The notes under the pieces: model-generated
Database searches by the model: none
What the model was told of the DNA's origin: nothing
Seen by the model: the letters and a program-made list of their open reading frames with translations, nothing else
Position numbers and translations under genes: made by a program
Shown here: positions 45,006-54,712 of the stretch, in pieces
How the letters are laid out: every line of letters starts with the position of its first letter
How positions within the stretch are numbered: the first letter of the stretch is position 1
From: Leucocoprinus leucothites
Taxonomy: Eukaryota > Basidiomycota > Agaricomycetes > Agaricales > Agaricaceae
Direction: 5' to 3'
Length of the DNA: 64,000 bases
Assembly: GCA_013368445.1 (NCBI GenBank)
Contig: JAACJO010000012.1
Location: 930,001 to 994,000, forward strand

Positions 45006-46526
45006 TTGTTAGAGTTCAATACTGGTTTCCAGCGGCCAGCGGTCCCAAATTCGCCCTCGCCGCCTTCCATTCTGCATTTCCCTGTCGAGCTTCTGAGCTA
45101 CATCCTTCGGCTTGCTTACGACCTCCTTCGCCATTTGACTGAAGAGCGTTCTGAGCCTATTTTGCTCTTACTAGTGCGCCGTCGTGCGGTCAACGCCAGA
45201 AATATGGACATCGATCTCTTTAACCTTAGGAGACAGATATTTCGTCCGTCCGATTGTGCTGCCCCTCCTTGGTCTTTATTTCGAGAACTCTGATTGGTTA
45301 TCCATGGAAGTCACTTTAAAGTTTGAGCTACGGGGCACCTCACCAATAACGCTCAAGCTAGTACCAGTGGAATTCGTCCAATTCCTGTTTCAAGACAATG
45401 CCCACAAGCTTGGTAGGCTTTGTTCGGATGGCATTCCCCAACCTGGTGGGCCTTCATACGGAAGAAAGCCTCCAATTCAGCCCTCACTATTCAGGAATCT
45501 TCAACATCTTTCTCTCGTGCGGGTGGGTGAACCCCTGCAGCGAGACGCCCCACGCCTGATTTTCGATCCACAAACTGCTCCTCTCTTAAACAGCATCCAC
45601 TTTTCCTCTAATGTTCCCTTCATTTCTCAGATAGCCTGGGATTAAGTCACTGTTATTCGATTGCACGACGCGGGTCTTTGGAGGTATGAGACCAATTATC
45701 GGATTGCAAGATATTATACGTCAGACATTGAAATGACGCCCCCTGGCAGCTCTGATAATCCATTGTCACCGTGCTTCCGGTTTTTTTCTGACGTAACATC
45801 GTGATGATGGCGTTGCAGCTGTGCTCGCACTTGACCTTGATCGAATTTCACAACATTTGACCCAAACCATATTCCATCTCGAATGTAGGCACGATGTTAG
45901 CCTTGCTGCCACGATACGAGTGCCTTCTAACCTTTTCTTGGGCCTTTGGAATTTGTCCCAGCGATCTGACACGTTTCACTTACTTCTCTGCCCCTCGCCT
46001 GTCCGCGTTCGAGTGGACACCGTCACGATTCTGTAGCCATCGTCCCTCTTCATTCCATCGAATCATGTTCTTCAAAAGGAACTCGTTCTTTTCTGCTTTA
46101 CGAAATTTGACAAAGTTCGTCTGTCATCCTCGTGACGACAATCTCTGGATGGTATCCGGCATCTGGGACGCTCTCCCTAATTCTCTGCAAGTAATCTACC
46201 TCCGTACTAGCTCAGTTAAATTTGTGACAGAAAGTATGCGAAGTCTTAGTCGGCAAAATTGGAGTCAACGCGATCTCTTTCCACACTTGGCCTTCATCGG
46301 TGTCGGGTTGCTTGATTCATCCCTCCACACGCCTCAGACTTGGCTTAAAGTGCTGGCTAGAACGCTTGACTCGCGGAATGGCATGGATGATAGACAGCTG
46401 CGAGCGGAGGTCATTATCGCGGGCAACCGCGCTTCGTTCGCTAACAGACAACCATTGATCGAGCTTAACGAGGGTGTATTGCAGGGTCGCCAGGGGAAAG
46501 GTCCTATATCCCCATCCCAGTTGTAG
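45006..46526 (+). pseudogene. Decayed F-box/LRR-type gene
   Basis: An F-box-like start (FPVELLSYILRLAYD) is read at about 45080-45125. The expected continuation (STPEIWTSISLTLGD) follows in a different frame from about 45188, with no suitable splice pair between, so a frameshift near 45175 is likely. That second frame runs through LRR-like text (LFRNLQHLSLVRVGEPL) to a TAA at 45643 in QIAWD, although sequence after the stop still reads VTVIRLHDAGLWRYE in the same frame. A further open part (about 45894-46526) has RNLTKFVCHPRDDN and LPNSLQVIYLRTSS. Two or more lesions argue for a pseudogene, though an unusual splice pattern cannot be fully excluded. Its 5' end is duplicated at 41980-42098. Confidence 0.65.
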
Positions 46527-46617
46527 CTCTCTTTTACAATTATATATGCGTTGGCAACGAAATTTTAGTTTTTTCCGCGAATTGGTTCAACATATCAAGT
46601 GTTGTATTATTTATGAT

Positions 46618-48756
46618 TCACGACAGTCTTACGGAATTTGAATTTTCCAACGCCTCTCTCAGCTTTTCCTCATCTGCCCGTTTTCGTACCTGTTTTCCTC
46701 GTATAAAGAAAACCGACAAGGAAGCAACAATAATGAATGAACCATTGAAAATCAAGGCACGGTGCATATTGAGGGGTGGTGTTGCGGTCTCGTCTGCTCT
46801 GAGTGCTCCCTGCACTGTTAAAATCGAGGTCAGACTCAGACCAAACCAGCTTCCAACCCGGAAGCTTACCAAGTATAAACATGACTCCGAACAGGTTTCC
46901 TCTGCCATAAAACATCAGAGAGAAATGTCACGGTAGAACAGAAGTGGAAAACAAACGTGAACCATAGAATCGCCGAGCTTCCATCTGCATTCCTAGTGAC
47001 TTCACAAGCCAGTTCCAGTGCAACCGGCAACATCGTCACTGAGCATATGCCAATGAGCGTCATCACTACAAATAGTCCTGCCTCATTATTGGGCTTCGCT
47101 GCAACGGTCAGTCAGCACCTAAACGTTTACCAGATGCTAGAGATGTACAAAATGACACGGACCTGCCCAGATCAGAGATAGCCATGCTACAGCGACACAA
47201 GGAACCAAAATCTTTGTTGTCAAGGCTAGTTTGTGTGTAAAGACTCGATCAAACAGTGGTGCAGTGGCAATCGCGGCCACGATACCGGTCAGCAGTAAGC
47301 AGGCACCTAGGAATCCACTAACGTCGGCCGAATAACCAACAGGTTGCTAGAAGAGTCATATAATGTTGAGGAGCAGCCGAATATCGAATGATATGATGAC
47401 GCACGAAGATCTGAGCTGTGAGTATAGCAAAAGCGTTGGAGCTATGAAGAACGTCAAGGGTAGTTGGGGTGCAAGAGAGGTGGTTGCTTACGCCGCCACA
47501 AGTGTTCCAAAGATGAGGATCATGATGCCAAAATCTATACGTTCGCGACTAGACATATGTGCCTCTGGAGGCACTGTTTTCCCTGCCATAGCACGCAATA
47601 AGGACATTAAAGAGGGTGAAGGTTTAGATCCGGCATATGCTAGAAGAAGGGTATCAGTGATGGCAAAAGGCGCTCCTGGAATCTAACGCACTGGGTGGAG
47701 TTGGTGGTGCATTTGCGATGAAAAATATGAGCGGTGTGACTGCCGTAGAGATAATTCCAAGAACCAATATCTAAAGTAGGTTTCAAAATTCGCTGGTATG
47801 AGTCGCCTGCGATTGACTTACGGACTGCCTTGTGCTGCCAATGAGAGGACTGATCAACTGTCCTACGGCACCGCCGATGGGATTAGCTATTGACGTAAGT
47901 TGAATATTCCATTGAGGTGTAAAAGCTCCCAACTCACAGATAGCGATAGCCATTGTCGCTGTCGTACGTCCCTGGAGGTTAAACCAAACTTCAGAGTACT
48001 TGGGACCAAGAACTTGATAAATAGGCTGCGCTATTGAAGCGAAAAACTGGAATACATTAATTCCTGGGGGCTGAGAAAAAGAAGGGAACATACCTGTCCA
48101 ATCATAAGAAGAGCATAAGCACGTCCACCGGAAAGCGTTTTTGCAGTGCCCGCATAACGAATCCACGCAGAGAGTATCAGAGCTATTGCACCAAGTTCAT
48201 ACTTCTCGATATTAGTGTTTGGTTCCAATAGAATTGAATAGGATGTCCGTACACAACGCCTTAGTCCATATTTTGTAACAATCTGGGGGATGAGAAAGGC
48301 CGTGGGTAGGTACACTAACGCTACGATGTTGCCCAACCAGTTTACTTGATCCAGTGTTATGTCAAAGTCAGTTGCCACTGTGGACAGAGTTTCAAGCTCA
48401 AGACTCGCTGCTTCTGGTGACGTGCCCTCTTACTGTCATTGGAAATTGGGCCAAACCATGGCCACGACATAGCAGAAACGATATTAAGAAAAATCTATGA
48501 TTTGCTGGGATCAGTGGCTCGAACAATAGTCATCCCGGCTTACCAGTGCGGCTAGTCCAGCGAACCGCCGCTTGTAGAGCCGGTAAACCACCTCTGGCCC
48601 AGGCTCTGCGGCTTGCGAGGGCACAGAAACAGGCACTACTGCTAGATTCCTTTCCGAAGTCTTTCCATCCTTTTCCGTGTCTACCTTGGTATCATCTTCA
48701 TAAGCGAGTTCAGGCTGCGATATCTTGCTCTCAGCCTCTATACTCTTGTCCGACAT
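46618..48756 (-). CDS. MFS transporter, SLC49-like (heme/choline transporter-related)
   Basis: Minus-strand exons 48756-48544, 48494-48434, 48377-48253, 48201-48094, 48046-47938, 47886-47822, 47770-47692, 47639-47492, 47441-47405, 47346-47163, 47098-46957, 46901-46870 and 46814-46618 give 499 residues. After a charged cytosolic N-terminus comes YRLYKRRFAGLAAL, SAMSWPWFGPISN and DFDITLDQVNWLGNIVALVY, the opening of the SLC49 branch of the major facilitator family. Later helices include PIYQVLGPKYSEVWF, NPIGGAVGQLISPL, and SVTMLPVALELACEVTR with ILWFTGNLFGVMFIL. Twelve helices are expected. Transported substrate is not known for fungal members. The tail is charged (GKQVRKRADEEKLREALE). Confidence 0.87.
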
Positions 48757-49262
48757 GGGTAGAGGAGAGTTACTGAGAGGTCTGTTAGAGCGGAGCGCTC
48801 GATGTCAGAAAAATAAAACGTCTCTGTGAGCCCTGAAACGGGGCAAATCACATAAAGGAAGGGACGAATGGACAGGTAGGAAGTAGAAGAGTGGTATAAG
48901 AGTGGTATAAGAGTGGGGGGTCATCGGTCATCGCCGAATATGGTACAGCTCCCCAGTTTCCCTCTTGCAGTTGGTGCCTTGCCAGGATTGTCATGGATGC
49001 CCATGCATTTCCACTACTGACGACAAATCTGGTATAGACATGTGTATCATCAAGCTTATCACAGGCTTGGTATGATTAGGTGAATTGAGTATACTTAGAA
49101 GAGAATTCATTCCTGAGAGGTTTCTTGCACTTCGAATTCTCCGGGTCTGTCACTGCGTCACGAGTGATCTCGGCAATCTCGGCCACATGACACAGTCACA
49201 TTCACGCTGGAATCTCGATCCTGCTCACTCAAGTCATCGCCTTTCTCTTCCTCGCATTTCCT
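48757..49262. other. Divergent intergenic region
   Basis: About 500 bp between divergent genes, presumably both promoters. It has a short direct repeat (GTGGTATAAGA, twice near 48890-48910). No gene supported. Confidence 0.5.
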
Positions 49263-50458
49263 ATGAGTGAATATTGGGTCTCCAAGAAGAAGTACTTCTG
49301 CAAGTATTGCGATACCTACATCGCGGACGATGTTCCCTCCCGACAACATCACGAAAGCGGTTTACGACACAAGGGTAATGTTGAACGATTTATTCGAGGC
49401 ATTTACAAGACTGGGGAGAAGAGGAAGAAGGATCAGGAGGAGGAGAAACGGGAGATGGCACGTGTAGAGCAGGTACGTCGTTCAGCAATTTTAACATGCG
49501 ATAACAATGTTGACTTCAGTCGTAGGCAGCCCAAGCAGCATTCGCTCAGGATGTCAGCACTGGTCATGCAAAAGCCAGTAGTGCACCAATCGCTTCCTCT
49601 TCTTCTGCCCCACGCAAACCAGCTGCGAAACCTTCAAATCCCTTCGCCAATTATACAACAGCAGCACAACTAGGATTTACAGACCCAGATGCTGAAATGA
49701 AGGAAATTCGGAAGTCTCAAGGTGTGGTTGGGGATTGGCAGTTAGTCGAATCTACTCCCGCTCCACTACCAGTTGGTGTCCAAGAGGAAGACATAAAGCC
49801 TGCGGTGGACGGTACTACCGGTACAGAAGGTGTTGGCGCAACGGCATCCAGCTCCAAACGACCTGCAGAAGCGTACCCAGAAGATGATACTCGGATATTC
49901 AAACTTAGCAAGAAAACAACCACGGTCGGGCTGGGAGAGATTTACGACCCCGGTCTCATAACAATTAAACCGAGGAAGAGAGAAGAAAACTCTTCCACGC
50001 CAGACGCCTCGTCGTCACTCACGACAACAACTCCCAATTCTGAAGTACCCAAGTGGACTGCAATTTCCCTCAAAGCCAAGGATCCATCCACCGCTTCACC
50101 TTCAGCCGTTTCTCCTGTGCTTAAAGCGGAAGAAACAAATGGTTCAGTGGCTCAGTCTACAACTGAGAATTCATTACCTGTGGCTTCTCGTTGGGCGAAA
50201 GTCCAGTGGGGTCAACCTATCAAAGAGGAAGATGCTGCAGCTACTCTATCTGAACAACTCTCGCAAGCTCCATCAGTAGCAGGCTCGACAGAGAAGGAAA
50301 GGACGGTCAAGGCTGAAGAAGATGCTCCGTTGACGGCCAAAGCCGAACTCAATACTCCGAGCCTTCCCAGTGAACCAGAACAACCAAAAGCAGGACTATT
50401 CAAGAAGCGAAAAGCTCCCGCTGGTGCGGGGCGTGGGCGTGGACGAAGACAGTCATAG
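49263..50458 (+). CDS. U1-type zinc-finger splicing protein, WBP4/FBP21-like
   Basis: Exons 49263-49472 and 49526-50458 give 380 residues. The N-terminus MSEYWVSKKKYFCKYCDTYI is a U1-C/matrin-type zinc finger completed by HHESGLRHKGN (CxxC and paired His), followed by a basic helix (GEKRKKDQEEEKREMARVEQ). In WBP4 this finger is followed by WW domains in the spliceosome. I do not see clear WW domains here, although GLGEIYDPGLITIKPRKRE resembles the short tyrosine motif found after them. The remainder is disordered, Ser/Ala/Lys-rich, and ends in an RG-rich basic tail (GAGRGRGRRQS). A nuclear pre-mRNA splicing role is likely. Confidence 0.85.
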
Positions 50459-50899
50459 TCTTCGAACCTCCCTGCCTTGTAGACATACGTATGTACACAA
50501 TGTTGTGTACGAAGCATAGATTGCTGAATTAATCACAGATACCAAGTATGTACGCGTCCAAACAGATTTGTCCGTTTCATGAACCGGTGCCAAAACGGGC
50601 AGGCTGTCTTTGGAAGGACCACTCTACCCTTCCCCTGCCCTCGTCGAACTCGAGGTGCTCTTGCTTAACGTAGCATTTAGATCTTCCTATGTTTGGCTTC
50701 TGGACGTGGCAGCCAGGTCCCAGCCGTTTTGGTTACGGATGTTGGAGGGGCAGAGGGTGCGGGGGTAGGATATAGCAACGACAACCCACCAAATGTTGTT
50801 CACACACGGCTGTCCGGTTGAGCTTCACTGATCAACTTGTCTCCAGTTAGGCTTGAGTTTGTCGAACCAATGCGCCTGAGCTATTATCCACAGATTAGT
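50459..50899. other. Convergent 3' intergenic region
   Basis: About 440 bp between converging genes. The kinase could alternatively end here through an extra exon (donor after the codons for QILL, acceptor near 50884), giving a different last few residues. Otherwise no gene. Confidence 0.4.
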
Positions 50900-52382
50900 T
50901 CACTTGGGGATCTGACTCAGCCTATATCTATTACCTACCCGCAGTAAAATCTGGACTGTTTGAGTGTAGTCAACTTGGGGGTCCGACTTTGCCTTCACTG
51001 CTTTCCAGAATGAGGTGCCATCTGACCCTGCTGTCCGAGCGTGCTCGATAGGAAGCCGTTCGTGCAATCCCTCAAATTCAGCAAAGAATGCCTTGATATC
51101 AGGACAACTGGGTCGATCCCATGGGTCATAGTTCCAGCATCTTTGCATAAGGGCCCATATGTGATCATTAATCAGATCCAACGAGTCGTTGTCGCTCATC
51201 GGCCGGAGCGGAATTTCTCGAGATTTGACGATTGCCGTCAAAATTCTGAACTCGTTGCTGTACTGGTGAAAGGGAAGCTTTCGCGTGAAAATCTGTGTGG
51301 GAGAGATGAGTAGCCACAGAAACTCGGAGTAGAGTGTTAAAAACCTCATATAAAAGACATCCCAGTGACCACACGTCACTGTTCTCTGTTGGAGGGATGT
51401 AATCTTCACTTTCGTCTGCTAGAAGTTCCGGCGCTGTCCATCGCATTGTACCCTGGGATATTCGAGTGGTTATGAGCCCTGTGCTCAGAGCAACATGTGA
51501 TAACCCAAAATCTGCAAGGAGGGCTCGACCGCTGTCTGATACAAGTACATTCTTCTAATTGCCATACGAAGGTCAGCTATAACTTAGGTACTTTGTAGAC
51601 TAGGGGGCGTACAGCTTTCAGGTCTCCATGTATAATCTTCGATTGGTGGAGATAGGACAAGCCTGAAACGATATCATAAACCTAATATAAACGGACACTG
51701 ATGAGCTGGTTGGGAGTTTGATATGCATAAACCCATACCAGAGGTATACGAGGCTTCCCTGAGAATTTCTCTAGGTAGTTGGACAAGTCTCCGTTCTGCA
51801 TCCAGGGAGATACTATACAAATCCGTTCTGGCGAGTCATTGAGATGATAAGCACCATAGAATGGTAGGATATTTTCGTGCTCAAGGTGAGCCCACAAGGT
51901 TAACTCCTTAACATGTGCCTGGGGTTCACACCAGAAAATTACTGTCATATTCATGAAGATTATAGTTATGACTCACTGAAAGAAGCTTGGAATTGTCCTG
52001 CCGGCGGAACACCCGAACGACCTTGAGGCAGATTGGCTCTTTCCCACATTTTCCTTTGTAAATGTCCGCGAAGCCACCTCCATCCTGAGGCTTTGTTAAC
52101 TCAACTTCGACATCTTTGAGTTCGTAGCACCGGGGAAATACACACGCAGATCTTGCAAGTTTTGACAGCAGTTTTAACATGTATTTTCCTGTGTCGGTCT
52201 CGAGTGCACCATGCTCGTGTAGGACCTTCAGTGATTAATATGAGGTAGGTCGGAATTGAAAGCACTGAAAGAATGCTGGGAAGACGTACGACATTCAGAA
52301 AATCCACGATACATTGGGCTTCTCCCCCTTGAAGGGCAGCGAGCAGTGATCTCTGATTGGAATCCTTGATAATATCTGACAT
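50900..52382 (-). CDS. TKL-like protein kinase, possibly the C-terminal half of a larger gene
   Basis: Minus-strand exons 52382-52290, 52225-51977, 51918-51739, 51681-51613, 51554-51345 and 51292-50900 give 397 residues if translation starts at the ATG at 52380-52382. A short N-terminal helix region (SLLAALQGGEAQCIVDFLN) of a kind common in Agaricomycete kinases precedes a complete catalytic domain. This has the glycine loop DGGGFADIYKG, Lys99 in ICLKVV, the catalytic loop IHGDLKAKN (Asp194), DFG at 212-214, MRWTAPELL and DVWSLGCLLYE. It should be active on Ser/Thr or Tyr. An upstream in-phase splice (donor after 52501, acceptor before 52386) would join it to the CH-PH coding region at 52458-54017. 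Confidence 0.85.
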
Positions 52383-52457
52383 CAAGCTTCGAGCAACGAG
52401 ATATGACTCGGAAGCCGCGGGTCGACGCGAAGTGAGTTGTGGCCAGCTGGCGACGAA

Positions 52458-54017
52458 TCATTCAGGCCTGAACGGTGCAGATAGGATGTAAAGCTCATAC
52501 CTTGTCGTGCGGGATGCCAAGCAGCACCCGTCGGTGGCTCGTGCTTTAGTGGATGCACGAGGAAGAATCAGGCCCGATGAATGTCGCCATTCCGATAATC
52601 CACTCAAGGCAGGCATTGTTGTTTTAATGATCGCATCTCGCAGTCGAGATTCAGCTATGAGTGAGATAGCAGCGTGAGACAGGTGGGAAAGAAATCCATA
52701 AAGCCGAAAGGGAGTCTACTTACTCGAGAGAGAGTTAATTTGGGACTCCCAGGTGTGCCGCTGTTCTTGATCGTGGAACTTTAAGGTAATATGTTCATAG
52801 GAAGAATTGCCGTTCCACCATATAGTAAGCGGATAACGAGTAGTTGTTCCGAGAGCTATTAAGCATACCATGATAGCATTAGAAACTCTACTTCAGAACA
52901 TCGGCACGAACCCACCAGCTAGCGATCTGGGCTGGAGTGGAAGCACTGTCGTGACATTGGCCAGATAAATACGACCCTTTAAGCGGAGGGTTTGTTTTCT
53001 TGGAACCATCGGGGCCGTCCTTGTTCGGCTATTGACCAATCGTCCATGGGGCACCCGCACATCCTGGCAAAACAAGACGATCTTTTCGAAGAGGAATGCG
53101 TGATAAGTTCTGTCCTGATTCGACCTTGTCGTAGTCAAAAAATTACTCGACAGAAAGGTGCCAAAATCCTCGAGATGAAGTCCCTTCCAGTCCACCACGC
53201 GTGCGTAAAGGTCGTCGAGGGTGAGGTGCTCATTGAAGTCTGGTTGATGATCGTGTGCTCCTCCAGTGCTCTGATCTAAGGCGTCCCTTCCTGAACAGTC
53301 TGATAGAATTCCATCCGCTGAGGGCTTTTCCGATAAGATGTTGGAAGTATTGATTTGGGGACATGGTGGAGCATGGAAAGCACTCGTGGGAAGATGGTCT
53401 ATAATGGCATTCACTGTGCCAACTGCCTGAATGATCGATCAACAACTCAACGATAGGGCGGACAACATACTACCCTTCACCTTTATTAGGCCTTCAGTGG
53501 ACCCACGATCCCAGATTTCATCCGCTGTAAAGAGTTGGCATTTAGGAATAGCCCTCAAAAATTTCGGTGAACCAATCTCCATAGCAAAAAGGGCAGTGGC
53601 AGATTTCTTCTCGCGATCAGGATCGATATCGTAGACAAGCGGGTTGTATATCGAGTGGTTAATCTTTGAAAACCCTCCTTCTGCAGGGAGCAGATCGAAA
53701 ATATAACACAAGGAGATGCCCAGGGAGAACACGTCCCATAACTGAGTTACTGGTTCTTTGAACTGGCTAGAGTCGATTGACCCGTTGGCTGCGAGGGCGA
53801 AATAGGAACCAAATCCACGAACAAGTAGCAGGCGTGCACGCAAGGAGACGCACTGCTGGTAAAGAGGGGTCGGCGGGGTGTAGACAAGATAGTCCACGTT
53901 TCCAGGTTGAATCCCAGGCATATCTCTTTGAGGGGTAGCTGCTAGGTTGTCCGCTGTGGACCGCGAGGATCCAGGGCTCTTATACCCTCCGCATGAGCCA
54001 GCAGTCACACAGTCCAT
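52458..54017 (-). CDS. Cdc24-derived protein with CH (Cdc24 calponin) and PH domains but no RhoGEF domain
   Basis: Minus-strand exons 54017-53471, 53422-52916, 52855-52724 and 52654-52458 give 460 residues if it ends at the TGA at 52458. Residues about 60-182 match the Cdc24 calponin-type domain: TPPTPLYQQCVSLRARLLLV, PVTQLWDVFSLGISLCYIFD and ATALFAMEIG, then IWDRGSTEGLIKV. After a ~65-residue linker, residues about 253-396 match the Cdc24 PH domain: ARVVDWKGLHLEDFGTFLSS, YHAFLFEKIVLFCQD, LKGRIYLANVTTVLP and YPLTIWWNGNSSYEHITLKF. The DH (RhoGEF) domain that sits between them in Cdc24 is missing, so Cdc42 exchange activity is not expected. Only 75 bp separate its stop from the kinase ATG on the same strand; a fused 845-residue reading is also in frame. 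Confidence 0.82.
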
Positions 54018-54712
54018 GATATTGTATTAGAAGGCGTGTCCAACTGGAGATGTGAATACAACTTCAGTGTCCCATTCGAATGCTTCGTTTCTGATGGTAT
54101 GGCTATACTCTTCCCAACCCATGCGACTTGTTCCAAGTATAGAATCACTTGCTCAAATTGTCCGGGCACTTCATAGGGGGACCAGGAGGAATCAACAGAC
54201 GCAGGTCCCAGAATGAGGGAGCATTCGAAGAGGGCGGAGTTGGAACGGGCTCAAAATTTGGGCAAGGTGCGGCGCCTCGTTATCCCGTCCTGTCTAAAGG
54301 CATTCCCCGCTTGCATGGGCACTGGTAGAAATAATAGATTGATCTCAACATCAAGGCATCATCGACAATATCACAGCAAAACTAGACTAGAATTACACCG
54401 AGGACCACTATAGATACGAGTTCAAAGTAGAAGTACAAGAAATGTGATACGGCACAGGAAATCAATAGATGTGATCGTGTCGCAACAAGTATTCAGAAAA
54501 GCAAGGGGTAGGTCTGGTCCACCAATACATTCATGATAAAAGAAAGGCCTATGAACAAAGGTCCAACAGAAACCAAACATATTCTTTCAGGGCGATATTC
54601 TGGTTCAGACTCGGAGCCGAGCAGATTCAAGATCAGGTATTTCAGTTCCGAGAGAATCGATAAGGAGCCTTGACCCTGAGGGCGAGGGGCGTCTGAACTG
54701 TCTTGTCAGATT
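54018..54712. other. Intergenic region
   Basis: About 700 bp between two minus-strand genes: promoter of the CH-PH gene and 3' region of the Smr gene. No gene supported. Confidence 0.45.

Larger units (their letters stand above)
42099..45099 (+). repeat. Right copy of the ~3-kb tandem segmental duplication
   Basis: Same order as the left copy: promoter, alpha-galactosidase, downstream spacer and F-box 5' end. Here the F-box sequence continues past the breakpoint, so this side keeps the original right flank. Confidence 0.8.

Noticed and set aside
45766..45972. Minus-strand frame inside the F-box pseudogene
   Set aside because: It is antisense to LRR-like text and has no domain.
52228..52461. 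77-codon minus-strand frame between the CH-PH and kinase coding regions
   Set aside because: It overlaps the kinase first exon in another frame and has no domain; the fused or separate gene models explain the area better.
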